From Paraburkholderia flagellata (GTDB taxonomy: Bacteria; Pseudomonadota; Gammaproteobacteria; Burkholderiales; Burkholderiaceae), in assembly GCF_021390645.1 (NCBI RefSeq), contig NZ_JAJEJT010000002.1:1674001-1738000 (forward strand): a stretch of DNA of 64,000 bases. Reading direction: 5' to 3'. The stretch's first letter is position 1; each line of letters begins with the position of its first letter. Shown piece after piece: positions 55,186-63,940 of the stretch. The translations under genes and the position numbers were made by a program. Below the pieces are notes generated by a model that was not told the DNA's origin, searched no databases, and was given only the letters and a program-made list of their open reading frames with translations.

Positions 55186-57419
55186 GCACGGCGCGCCGCA
55201 GCGAAACGCTCGCGACCCTCGCCGCCCGTGCGGGCTTCGAGGTCGAATGGACCGACGCGCACGGCGCCGTGCAGCGCGTGCCGGACAGCACGCTCGCCGC
55301 GCTGCTGGAATGCGCGGGCCTGCCTTGCGCCAATGCCGCGCAAATCCGCCAGAGCAGTTCCGCGCTCAACGCCGAGCAGTCGGCGCGACGCCTGCCGCCG
55401 CTCATCACAGCCGAATACGACAGCGCCATCGAGCTGCCGCCTTCCGCCGTGCGCGCGGGCAGCCACTATCGCATCGACCTCGAAAGCGGCGAGCATATCG
55501 AAGGCCGCTTCACCTCGCCACGCGGCGAGAGCGCGCTGCTCGCGCCGCTTGCGGAGCCGGGCTACCACACGCTCACGGTCAACGATCATCGCTTGACGAT
55601 CGCGGTCGCGCCGCAGCATTGCCATACGGTTGCCGACGCCTGGCGCGCACGTCATGGCGACAGCGGCGCGGTGCCGCCGTTGTGGGGACTCGCCGCGCAA
55701 TTGTATGGACTCCGACGTAAAGGCGACGGCGGCATCGGCGACTACACCGCGCTCGCCGCGCTCGCGGCCGAGAGCGCGCGGCGCGGCGCGCAAGCGCTCG
55801 CGGTGAGCCCGACCCATGCGATGTTCAGCGCCGAGCCCGGCCACTTCAGCCCTTATTCGCCGTCATCGCGCCTGTGGGTCAATGTCGCGCATATCGACCC
55901 CGCCGCGGTATTCGGCGCCGCGGCCGCGCACGACGCGAGCGTGGCCGCGAATGCGGGCGACGCCTGGCGCGAACTCGAAGCCGCGCCGCTCGTGGACTGG
56001 CAGCGTGCGTTGCCGCTCAAGCTCAAGGTGCTGCGCGCGCTGTTCGAGCGCTTCGACACGGATGAGCGTGCAAGCGGCTCGCCGCGTGCCGCTGCCTTCG
56101 CCGCATTCTGTGCACAAGGCGGCGAAGCACTCGAAGATCACGCGCGTTTCGAGGCGCTGCAAGAGGCCATGCTGCACGGCCCTGGCGGCGAGCGCCACTG
56201 GCGCGACTGGCCCGAACCGCTGCGCGACCCGCGCAGCGCCGACGTGGCGACGTTTGTGCAGGAGCATCGGCGCGAAGTCGACTTTCACTGCTTCCTGCAA
56301 TGGCTCGCTGCGGAAGGGCTTTCGAGCGCGCAACGCAGCGCGAGAGAGGCCGGCATGGCGATCGGCCTCGTCGCCGATCTCGCCGTGGGCTGCGACGGCG
56401 CCGGCTCGCACGCGTGGTCGCTGCCGCAGGACATGCTGCAACGCGTCTCCGTAGGCGCGCCGCCCGACATCTTCAACCAGGCCGGACAAAGCTGGGGCCT
56501 CACCACGTTCTCACCGCGCGCGATGCACACCAACGGCTTTCGCGCGTTCATCGACATGCTGCGCGCCGCGTTCGCCCATGCGGGCGGCGTGCGCATCGAC
56601 CATATTCTCGGCCTGCGACGGCTCTGGCTCGTGCCCGAAGGTGAAAGTGCGCGCCACGGCGCATATCTGCGCTATCCGTTCGACGACCTCGTGCGGCTCA
56701 TCGCGCTCGAATCGTGGCGTCATCGCGCGATCGTGATCGGCGAAGACCTCGGGACCGTGCCGCCGGGGCTGCGCGAGCGGCTCGCCGCGCACGGGCTGTA
56801 TGGCATTCGCGTGTTGTGGTTCGAGCGCGACGGCAACGGCTTTCTCGCGCCCGGGCGCTGGGACCCGCACGGCGTCGCGACGACCACCACGCACGATCTG
56901 CCGACGGTCGCGGGATGGTGGAGCGGCGCGGATATCGACTGGCGCAACCGCATCGGCCAGACGCTCCCGCGCGCCGATGGGCTCGACCCCGTCGCGCTCG
57001 ATCACGCACGGCGCGCGACAGATCGCGTCGCGCTCTGGCATGCGTTGCAGCAAAGCGGACTCGCGCCGCGCGACACCCATCCGCCGCCAGCCGACGATCC
57101 GCCCGTGAATGCTGCGCTCGCCTATGTCGCCGCAACGAGGAGCCCGCTCGTCACGTGCCCGCTCGAAGACCTGCTCGCGTTGTCCGATCAGCCGAATCTG
57201 CCCGGCTCGATCGACGAGCATCCGAACTGGCGCCGCCGCATGCCGCTACCCGTCGAGTCGCTGTTCACCGATCCGGCCGTCGCCGCGCGCGTTGAAGCCG
57301 TCATACGCGCACGCGAGGCCGTCGCGCGCGCGCAGGCTGACCCGAGCGCAGGCGCGAATGACGCCAACCCAACCGCCAGCGGCGCGCCACACGCGCCCGA
57401 AAAGAAGCCGACGCCATGA
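55182..57419 (+). CDS. malQ: 4-alpha-glucanotransferase (amylomaltase)
   Basis: MalQ transfers glucan segments between malto-oligosaccharides. The 745-residue GH77 enzyme has an N-terminal extension (to about 170) and the catalytic residues Asp473 (VRIDHILGL), Glu521 (VIGEDLGTVPPGL) and Asp572 (TTHDLPTVAGWW). The ATG at 55182 overlaps the treZ stop (ATGA). The last 40 residues are Ala-rich and probably disordered. In the operon it can rebuild chains long enough for TreY. Confidence 0.94.
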   Translation: MSTARRSETLATLAARAGFEVEWTDAHGAVQRVPDSTLAALLECAGLPCANAAQIRQSSSALNAEQSARRLPPLITAEYDSAIELPPSAVRAGSHYRIDLESGEHIEGRFTSPRGESALLAPLAEPGYHTLTVNDHRLTIAVAPQHCHTVADAWRARHGDSGAVPPLWGLAAQLYGLRRKGDGGIGDYTALAALAAESARRGAQALAVSPTHAMFSAEPGHFSPYSPSSRLWVNVAHIDPAAVFGAAAAHDASVAANAGDAWRELEAAPLVDWQRALPLKLKVLRALFERFDTDERASGSPRAAAFAAFCAQGGEALEDHARFEALQEAMLHGPGGERHWRDWPEPLRDPRSADVATFVQEHRREVDFHCFLQWLAAEGLSSAQRSAREAGMAIGLVADLAVGCDGAGSHAWSLPQDMLQRVSVGAPPDIFNQAGQSWGLTTFSPRAMHTNGFRAFIDMLRAAFAHAGGVRIDHILGLRRLWLVPEGESARHGAYLRYPFDDLVRLIALESWRHRAIVIGEDLGTVPPGLRERLAAHGLYGIRVLWFERDGNGFLAPGRWDPHGVATTTTHDLPTVAGWWSGADIDWRNRIGQTLPRADGLDPVALDHARRATDRVALWHALQQSGLAPRDTHPPPADDPPVNAALAYVAATRSPLVTCPLEDLLALSDQPNLPGSIDEHPNWRRRMPLPVESLFTDPAVAARVEAVIRAREAVARAQADPSAGANDANPTASGAPHAPEKKPTP

Positions 57420-60304
57420 CATACCCTCGCGCAGCGCTGCGCCTGCAGCTCCATCACGGCTTCACCTTCGACGACGCGCTCGCGCAGCTCGACTACTTCG
57501 CCGCGCTCGGCGTGAGCCATCTCTATCTTTCGCCGGTCACGACCGCGCAGCCCGGATCGATGCACGGCTACGACACCGTGGACTACAGCACGGTGAGCGC
57601 GGAGCTGGGCGGCGAAGGCGCGTTGCGCCGCTTCGCCGCGAAAGTGCACGAGCGCGGCATGGGCATCATCGCCGACTTCGTGCCGAATCACATGGGCGTG
57701 GGCGGCGCTCACAACGCCTGGTGGCTCGACATCCTCGAATGGGGGCGTCACAGCGCGTATGCGCGCCACTTCGACGTGGACTGGCACTCGCCCGACCCCG
57801 CCCTGCGCGGTAAGGTGCTGATGCCGTTTCTCGGCGCACAGTACGGCGAAGAACTCGCGGCCGGGCGTATCGAACTGAAGTTCGACCCCGACGCCGCGCG
57901 TTTTTACGTGCAATACGGGCCGCACGTGTGCCCGATCTGTCCGGCGGATTATGCAACGCTGCTGCAGTCCGCAAACCGCGCCGATCTCAACACGCTCGCT
58001 GGGCCGTTCCAGGGCCTCACGACCCAGCCCGACGATCAGGCGCGCGCCGCCGCCGGGCGCGACGCGCTGCGCGCGTTTGTCGAGCGGGCTGGCACGGACC
58101 CCATCGATTTCGTTCTGGAATCCTATTCAAGTGACGACCCCGTGCCGCGCGACCGGCTGCACCGCCTGCTGGAGCGCCAGCACTTCCGGCTCGCCTGGTG
58201 GCGCACCGCCACCGACGAGATCAACTGGCGGCGCTTCTTCGACATTACGGCGCTCGCTGGCGTGCGTGTGGAACGCCACGACGTGTTCGAGGCCGTCCAC
58301 AAGCTCGTGTTTCGCCTCTACGCCGACGGCGTGATCGACGGCCTGCGCATCGACCATATCGACGGGCTCGCAGACCCGCGCGAGTACTGCGAACGCCTGC
58401 GGCAACGGCTCGCCGCGCTGCGCGCCACGCCGCCCTTCATCGTGGTCGAGAAGATCCTTGCGCAAGGCGAAACGCTGCGCGACGACTGGCCCGTGCAAGG
58501 CACCACTGGCTACGATTTCATGAACGACGTGGGTGCGTTTCTGCACGATCCCGCGGGCGCCGCGCCGCTCGCCGAAGCGTGGGCCGCCATTTCCGGCGAC
58601 GACCGTCCATTCGCGGCCTACGCGCTCGATGCGCGCCGCGAGATGCTGGCCGCCTATCTCCCCGCGGAGCTTGACCATGCGACGCGCGCGCTGCACCGCA
58701 TCGCGCGCGAACTCCCGGGCACGCGCGACACCACCTATGCGTCGGTGCATCGCGTGGCCGCGCATCTGGCCATGTACTTCCCGATCTATCGGATCTATCC
58801 GGTGAACGGCATGCGCACCGCACTCGACAACCGCTATTTCGACGTTGCGCTCGAAGCCGCGCGGCGCTCGCTGCCGCGCGCGAGCTTCACGGCGCTGGAT
58901 CTCGTCGATGGCTGGCTAGGCGGCCGCGCTCCCGAACCGGCCGCGAACAACGCCAGTGGCGGCAGCGGCAGTAGTGGTGGCGGCGGCGCCAGGACACCAC
59001 GCGCGGCGCCAGCCAGCACGAGTGCGAACGCGAGTGCGGGCAACAGCCAGGCGAATACGCCGCTCAGCCACGCGCTCATTGCACAACGCACGGCGCTCGC
59101 GCTGTTCTCGCAACTCACCGCGCCGCTCGCGGCAAAGGCCACGGAAGACACCGCGCTCTATCGCTACGGACGCCTGCTCTCGCGTAACGAGGTGGGCGCG
59201 GACCCCGACGATTTCGCGCGCACGCCACACGACTTCCATGCGGCGAACCGGCTGCGCCAGCGCCGGCCTTATGGGCTGCTCGCCACGGCAACGCACGACC
59301 ACAAGCGCGGCGAGGACGTGCGCGCACGGCTCGCCGTACTGAGCGAGATCGCGCTCGATTGGAGCAATACGCTGCGCGCCTGGTCGACGCTGAACCAGAC
59401 GCATCGCCGTAATGATGCGACGGGCGGCGCGGCGTGGTCGCCGGGGCCCACCGCCGAGGCGATGCTCTATCAAACGCTCGTGGGCTGCTGGCCACCCGAA
59501 CTGGACCCCGGCGACGAAGCGGGCGTGCATGCGCTAGCGGAGCGCGTCTCGAAGTGGCTGCTCAAAGCGTTGCGCGAAGCGAAGCTACGCACGAACTGGC
59601 TCTCGCCCGACGAAACCTATGAATCGGAGTGCCAGGCATTTCTCTTCGATATCCTCGCGCCGCAACGGCGCGACGGCTTCTTGCAGGCGCTTGCCGGGTT
59701 CGTCGCGCGCGTGGCGCCCGTTGGCGCGCTCAATACGCTGCTGCAAACGGTGCTGCGGCTCACCTCCCCGGGCGTGCCCGATCTTTATCAGGGCACCGAA
59801 CTATGGGATTTCAGCCTCGTCGATCCGGATAACCGGCGGCCTGTCGATTACGCCGCCCGCGCGGCCGCGCTCGACGATCAAGCGCCCGCCGCGAAGCTGA
59901 AGGACTGGCGCAACGCACACGTGAAGCTGGCCACGGTGCACCGCCTGCTCGCGCTGCGAGCGAAAATGCCGGAACTGCTGCGCGAGGGCGAGTATCTGCC
60001 GCTCACGGTGAGTGGCGCGCAGGCTTCCCATGTGATCGCATTTGCCCGCCATCATGGCAATGCGTGGGCCGTCGTGATCGGCACGCGCCTCGCAGCGGGG
60101 CTGCTGGAGGGCGACACGCCGCTCGTCGCGCCCGCGCGCTGGGAAGATACGACGGTTGAATTACCCAAGGGCTGCGCGCAAGCCACGCTGCACGACTGGC
60201 TCAGCGACGCAACGCACACGGTGCGCGAAGGCGGCACGCTCGCCCTGCGCGACATTCTGAGCGCGATGCCAGTGGCCGTGCTCTCGACCCTCACGCGTAG
60301 CTAA
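57416..60304 (+). CDS. treY: malto-oligosyltrehalose synthase
   Basis: TreY turns the reducing-end alpha-1,4 link of a malto-oligosaccharide into the alpha,alpha-1,1 link of trehalose. The 962-residue GH13 enzyme has Asp313 (GLRIDHIDGLADP), Glu345 (FIVVEKILAQGE) and Asp628 (ATHDHKRGEDVRAR). A Gly/Ser/Ala/Asn-rich insert at about 502-548 interrupts the helical region between catalytic residues two and three and makes the protein longer than common TreY. The ATG overlaps the malQ stop (ATGA). Last gene of the operon, convergent with the next gene after 29 nt. Confidence 0.95.
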   Translation: MTYPRAALRLQLHHGFTFDDALAQLDYFAALGVSHLYLSPVTTAQPGSMHGYDTVDYSTVSAELGGEGALRRFAAKVHERGMGIIADFVPNHMGVGGAHNAWWLDILEWGRHSAYARHFDVDWHSPDPALRGKVLMPFLGAQYGEELAAGRIELKFDPDAARFYVQYGPHVCPICPADYATLLQSANRADLNTLAGPFQGLTTQPDDQARAAAGRDALRAFVERAGTDPIDFVLESYSSDDPVPRDRLHRLLERQHFRLAWWRTATDEINWRRFFDITALAGVRVERHDVFEAVHKLVFRLYADGVIDGLRIDHIDGLADPREYCERLRQRLAALRATPPFIVVEKILAQGETLRDDWPVQGTTGYDFMNDVGAFLHDPAGAAPLAEAWAAISGDDRPFAAYALDARREMLAAYLPAELDHATRALHRIARELPGTRDTTYASVHRVAAHLAMYFPIYRIYPVNGMRTALDNRYFDVALEAARRSLPRASFTALDLVDGWLGGRAPEPAANNASGGSGSSGGGGARTPRAAPASTSANASAGNSQANTPLSHALIAQRTALALFSQLTAPLAAKATEDTALYRYGRLLSRNEVGADPDDFARTPHDFHAANRLRQRRPYGLLATATHDHKRGEDVRARLAVLSEIALDWSNTLRAWSTLNQTHRRNDATGGAAWSPGPTAEAMLYQTLVGCWPPELDPGDEAGVHALAERVSKWLLKALREAKLRTNWLSPDETYESECQAFLFDILAPQRRDGFLQALAGFVARVAPVGALNTLLQTVLRLTSPGVPDLYQGTELWDFSLVDPDNRRPVDYAARAAALDDQAPAAKLKDWRNAHVKLATVHRLLALRAKMPELLREGEYLPLTVSGAQASHVIAFARHHGNAWAVVIGTRLAAGLLEGDTPLVAPARWEDTTVELPKGCAQATLHDWLSDATHTVREGGTLALRDILSAMPVAVLSTLTRS

Positions 60305-60333
60305 GCCGCACTCGCGGCACACAGGAGGCACAC

Positions 60334-61722
60334 TCAGCCGCCCTCGTCGTCGAGATCTTTCGGATACACGCGCACGAGCACGATGCGCGGCCCCTTCATT
60401 TTCTTCACGACGATGTCGAAGCGGTCGAACTCGACGCGCTGCCCTTCGGTGGGCAGATCGTTGAGCGCATGAATCACAAGACCGCCCACCGATTCCGCGC
60501 GCCCTTCGTCGATGTCGATGCCGAGCGCCTGCTCCAGCGACACCACGGGCAGGCTGCCACGGCCCATCAGCGTGCCGTCGTCCATGCGGGTCCAGTCGGT
60601 GTCGGCCTGGTGAAACTCGTCGTGAATCTGGCCCACGAGCGCGCCGAGCAGATTGTCGAGCGTGAGAAAGCCTAGCGGGCGCGCGCCCTTGTGCCCCACC
60701 AGCGCGAAATGCGGCGCACCTTTGCGAAAGCGGCGAAACAGTGCGAGCGCAGGCGTGTCGGGCCGCACGTACTGCACGGGGCGCACGAACTTGCCGAGAT
60801 CGCTGAGTGCGTTGCCCGCCTCGCGCGCGAGCAGCAGATCCTTCAGGTGGATGAGGCCCGCCACGCGCTCGCCCGTCGCGTCTTCGAACAGCGGGTAGCG
60901 GCTGAAGCGATGGCGCGCCACGATCTGCATGTTCTCGCGCAGCGACAGGTCGCGGCGCAAGCCCACCATTTCGTGCGTGGGCCGCATGAGGTCGGAAATG
61001 GTGAGGCGCGAAAAGTCGAGCGAATGGGCCAGCGTGTTCCATTCGTCGGCGTTATAGGCGCTCGCGGCTGGCGCGGGGAGCAGCGGCACCGCGCCCCGCG
61101 GCTCCTGCATCGCGTCATGGGCCTCGGCCTGGGCGGCGGCGCGGCGGCTGCGCAGGATCAGCTTGAGTTCGTCGGTCGAATAGTGCGTGTCGTGGCCGTG
61201 CTCAGACGCCAGGCCCGCGAGACGCAGCACGGCGTTCGCGCTCGAATTGAGCAGCCAGATGGCGGGATACATGGTCCAGTAGAAGCCGTAGAGCGGCATG
61301 GCCGTCCAAAGCGAAATTTTTTCGGCCTGGCGGATAGCCAACGACTTTGGCGCAAGCTCACCCACCACGATGTGCAGGAACGAGATCACCGTGAACGCGA
61401 ACACCAGCGAAATGGCGTGTACGAGTTGCGCCGATTGCACGCCTAGCAGTTCGAACACCGGCGACAGCAATTGCGCGAATGCCGGCTCGCCGATCCAGCC
61501 AAGGCCGAGCGAAGCGAGCGTGATGCCGAGCTGGCACGCGGAAAGATAGGCATCGAGCTGGCCATGAACCTTGCCGAGCAGCCGGCCGCGCAAGCCGTGC
61601 TGCTGCGCGAGGCTCTGCACGCGCGTGGCGCGCAGCTTGACGAGGCCGAATTCGGCCGCGACGAAGAAACCGTTGAGGACGACGAGCAGGAACGCCCCGA
61701 TGAGGGCGAGAAGCTGGATCAA
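60334..61722 (-). CDS. CNNM/CorC-type membrane protein (hemolysin family)
   Basis: The 462-residue protein has an N-terminal DUF21/CNNM membrane domain with about four helices (LLALIGAFLLVVLNGFFVAA, then FAFTVISFLHIVVGELAPKS). A pair of CBS domains (about 215-340) and a CorC_HlyC C-terminal domain follow. The family is linked to magnesium or cobalt efflux and maintenance; the hemolysin label is historical. The GELAPKS motif in the membrane part is strongly conserved in CNNM proteins. Monocistronic by position. Confidence 0.9.
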   Translation of the reverse strand: MIQLLALIGAFLLVVLNGFFVAAEFGLVKLRATRVQSLAQQHGLRGRLLGKVHGQLDAYLSACQLGITLASLGLGWIGEPAFAQLLSPVFELLGVQSAQLVHAISLVFAFTVISFLHIVVGELAPKSLAIRQAEKISLWTAMPLYGFYWTMYPAIWLLNSSANAVLRLAGLASEHGHDTHYSTDELKLILRSRRAAAQAEAHDAMQEPRGAVPLLPAPAASAYNADEWNTLAHSLDFSRLTISDLMRPTHEMVGLRRDLSLRENMQIVARHRFSRYPLFEDATGERVAGLIHLKDLLLAREAGNALSDLGKFVRPVQYVRPDTPALALFRRFRKGAPHFALVGHKGARPLGFLTLDNLLGALVGQIHDEFHQADTDWTRMDDGTLMGRGSLPVVSLEQALGIDIDEGRAESVGGLVIHALNDLPTEGQRVEFDRFDIVVKKMKGPRIVLVRVYPKDLDDEGG

Positions 61723-61807
61723 GACAAAAGGCTCCGAAGGACGAAGCGCTCAGTATAAAGGTGCAAGGTGGATGAAAGGTGCCCACGGACGCAATACCGC
61801 CCGCGGT

Positions 61808-62569
61808 TCACGCGCCCTTCAGCGGCACATTCAACACAAGCGCCATGTCCTCGCCCTCGCCCACGAGAGCCGGCGCCTCGAAGCGTCCGCCATGCGCTTC
61901 GGCCACGCGCTGGCACAGTGCCAGCACCCAGGCGTAGCGCCCCACTTCCTGCTGCTGGGTCGCCTGGGCGCGCGCGAACGGTTCCAGCACATGCGCAAGC
62001 GCTTCGTCGGTGAGCGCCTGCCGGGTAGCGTGCCATTTCACTTCCAGGTGGGCGGCGCCGGCGCTCGCGCTCGCCGCGAGCGTCACACTTGCGCCCTGCG
62101 CGCTCGTTTCCGCCGCGAACACCAGCATCAGCCACAGCGCCTGTGCAATGCGTTCGCGGTCGCCGTCGAGCGTCGCCGCGCCTGTCGTGTCCTGCACCAC
62201 GAACGTCACGCCGCGCGCATCGCCGAGCGCGGTGCGCGCATCATCCACGGCCTCGCCGGTCAGCGCCGCGACGGAGAACGGCGAGCGCTCGATACGCAGC
62301 TTGCGCGTTTCGGCGCGCGTGGTATCGACGAGCGTTTCCAGCAGCTGCACCTGCTGCTCCACGCCCGTGCGAATGCCGCCCAGCGCGCGTTGCGCGGCGG
62401 CGTCGCTGTTGTCGATCTTGCGCTCGAGCACGTAAGCCCAGCTATGGATTGCATTGAGCGGGCTGCGCAGATCATGCGAGACGCGCGAGAGCACGTGGTC
62501 GCGCATGAAAAGCGCTGCTTCGGCGCACAGGCGCGCGGTGCGCTCGGTTCGGTTTTGCGAAGTCGACAC
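61808..62569 (-). CDS. histidine-kinase-like protein with decayed ATPase domain
   Basis: The 253-residue protein has a HisKA dimerisation segment with a clear H box (SRVSHDLRSPLNAIHSW, His32). The ATPase domain that should follow is degenerate: the N-box asparagine is missing (IAQALWLMLVFAAETS), no DxGxG is found and the G2 glycines are replaced (RYAWVLALCQRV). FxxF-like LEPFARA remains. There is no sensor or membrane domain. It is therefore probably a phosphotransfer or binding protein rather than an active kinase. I use the GTG at 62569 with GAGGA eight bases upstream, because the ATG at 62617 lies inside a TATAAT box. Confidence 0.75.
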   Translation of the reverse strand: MSTSQNRTERTARLCAEAALFMRDHVLSRVSHDLRSPLNAIHSWAYVLERKIDNSDAAAQRALGGIRTGVEQQVQLLETLVDTTRAETRKLRIERSPFSVAALTGEAVDDARTALGDARGVTFVVQDTTGAATLDGDRERIAQALWLMLVFAAETSAQGASVTLAASASAGAAHLEVKWHATRQALTDEALAHVLEPFARAQATQQQEVGRYAWVLALCQRVAEAHGGRFEAPALVGEGEDMALVLNVPLKGA

Positions 62570-62615
62570 TTTCTGATTCCTCGTATTGCGCCTCAAGCCG
62601 GGCAAGCGGTCCCTC

Positions 62616-62621
62616 ATTATA
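62616..62621 (-). promoter_or_regulatory. putative -10 box of the kinase-like gene
   Basis: A perfect TATAAT lies on the minus strand 47 bp before the GTG start. It overlaps the upstream ATG at 62615-62617, which argues against that ATG as a start. No convincing -35 box is seen. Confidence 0.4.
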
Positions 62622-62725
62622 GGCAGCGGTTAGCGAGCATCCCGCGTGCCTGACAAGCTGCCGAGCGCCGCGCCATGCAAAGCGCCTACAATAACGGGTT
62701 CATCTATCCGATCAGGAGTTTTTCC

Positions 62726-63067
62726 ATGTCTATCGTGACCACCGAATCCGGCCTCAAGTACGAGGACCTGACCGAAGGCACCGGCGCCGAAGCCAAGGCT
62801 GGCCAGACCGTCAGCGTGCACTACACCGGCTGGCTGACGGACGGCCAGAAGTTCGATTCGAGCAAAGACCGCAACGAGCCGTTCGCCTTCGTGCTGGGCG
62901 GCGGCATGGTCATCAAGGGCTGGGACGAAGGCGTGCAGGGCATGAAGGTGGGCGGCGTGCGCAAGCTGACGATTCCGCCGCAACTGGGCTACGGCGTGCG
63001 CGGCGCGGGCGGCGTGATTCCGCCGAACGCGACGCTCGTGTTCGAAGTCGAGCTGCTCGACGTCTGA
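62726..63067 (+). CDS. FKBP-type peptidyl-prolyl cis-trans isomerase
   Basis: The 113-residue cytosolic protein is a single FKBP domain: [18 protein letters not shown], then [19 protein letters not shown] and [19 protein letters not shown]. The aromatic pocket residues of active isomerases are present. It assists protein folding by turning proline bonds. The ATG at 62726 is preceded by AGGAG eight bases away. It is divergent from the kinase-like gene; TACAAT at 62687-62692 may be the -10 box. Confidence 0.95.
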   Translation: MSIVTTESGLKYEDLTEGTGAEAKAGQTVSVHYTGWLTDGQKFDSSKDRNEPFAFVLGGGMVIKGWDEGVQGMKVGGVRKLTIPPQLGYGVRGAGGVIPPNATLVFEVELLDV

Positions 63068-63121
63068 TGCTCGCTTGATGCGCCACGGCGCTCGCCTTTT
63101 TTGCAACCGCAACCGGTCATC

Positions 63122-63925
63122 ATGAATCCGCATCATCACGCTCCCGTCACCGCGCCCGGCGTCGAATTGCGCCGCTACGGCGCGATCGAGGAAACCGATC
63201 TGCACGATTTTCACCAGATCGTGCTCGGTCTCGACGGCGAGATGGAGATGACCGTGAACGGTCATGGCGAGCGCATCGACAGTTGTTCCGCCTGGCTCAT
63301 TCCGGCAGGCGCGCGACACGACTACGTGGGCATTGGCGATAACCGCCAGCTCGTGCTCGACCTGCCTGCGGCCACGCTCGCGGTGCCCGAACGGCTTTTC
63401 GACACGGCGCGCGCCGTGCGCCTCGACCCCGCGCTCACGCAGCTCGTGAGCCAGATCGCGCAGCGCGCCGCAGCAGCCGCGCCGCCTCGCGACAGCGCCG
63501 ACCTGCGCGCGCGACGCTTTCACTGGGACGCCTCGGCGCGCCTGTGCGCGGCATTCATCGCCCAAACCGGTGTGGCCGCTGGCGCGCAATTCAGTGCGGC
63601 GGGCGGGTTGGACTTTGCCCGTATCGACCGGTGGCTGCGCGCGCACCTTGCCCAGCCGCTGCGCATTGCCGATCTCGCCGCGCATTGCGGCTTCGGCATG
63701 CGGCGCTTTCATCAGCTTTTTATCGAAGCGTTCGGCGAAACGCCACATCGCTATTTGCAGCGGCTGCGGCTCGACACCGCGCTCACCCTGCTCGCCGACC
63801 CGCGCACCTCGCTCACCGACATCGCGCTCGAAGTGGGCTTCGGCGACCAGAGCGCGTTCACGCACGCGTTCACGCGCCGCTTCGGGCTCGCGCCCGGCCA
63901 GTGGCGCGCGCTGCCGTCGCACTGA
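63122..63925 (+). CDS. AraC family transcriptional regulator
   Basis: The 267-residue protein has an N-terminal cupin-like domain (IVLGLDGEMEMTVNGHGERI, then AWLIPAGARHDYVG) and a C-terminal AraC double helix-turn-helix (LRIADLAAHCGFGMRRFHQLF and DIALEVGFGDQSAFTHAF). The layout is that of small-molecule-responsive AraC activators. The ATG at 63122 is used; the frame extends seven codons upstream to a TTG. It follows the FKBP gene by 54 nt, and its target is not evident from the window. Confidence 0.88.
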   Translation: MNPHHHAPVTAPGVELRRYGAIEETDLHDFHQIVLGLDGEMEMTVNGHGERIDSCSAWLIPAGARHDYVGIGDNRQLVLDLPAATLAVPERLFDTARAVRLDPALTQLVSQIAQRAAAAAPPRDSADLRARRFHWDASARLCAAFIAQTGVAAGAQFSAAGGLDFARIDRWLRAHLAQPLRIADLAAHCGFGMRRFHQLFIEAFGETPHRYLQRLRLDTALTLLADPRTSLTDIALEVGFGDQSAFTHAFTRRFGLAPGQWRALPSH

Positions 63926-63940
63926 GCGCGCCAGCGCGGT

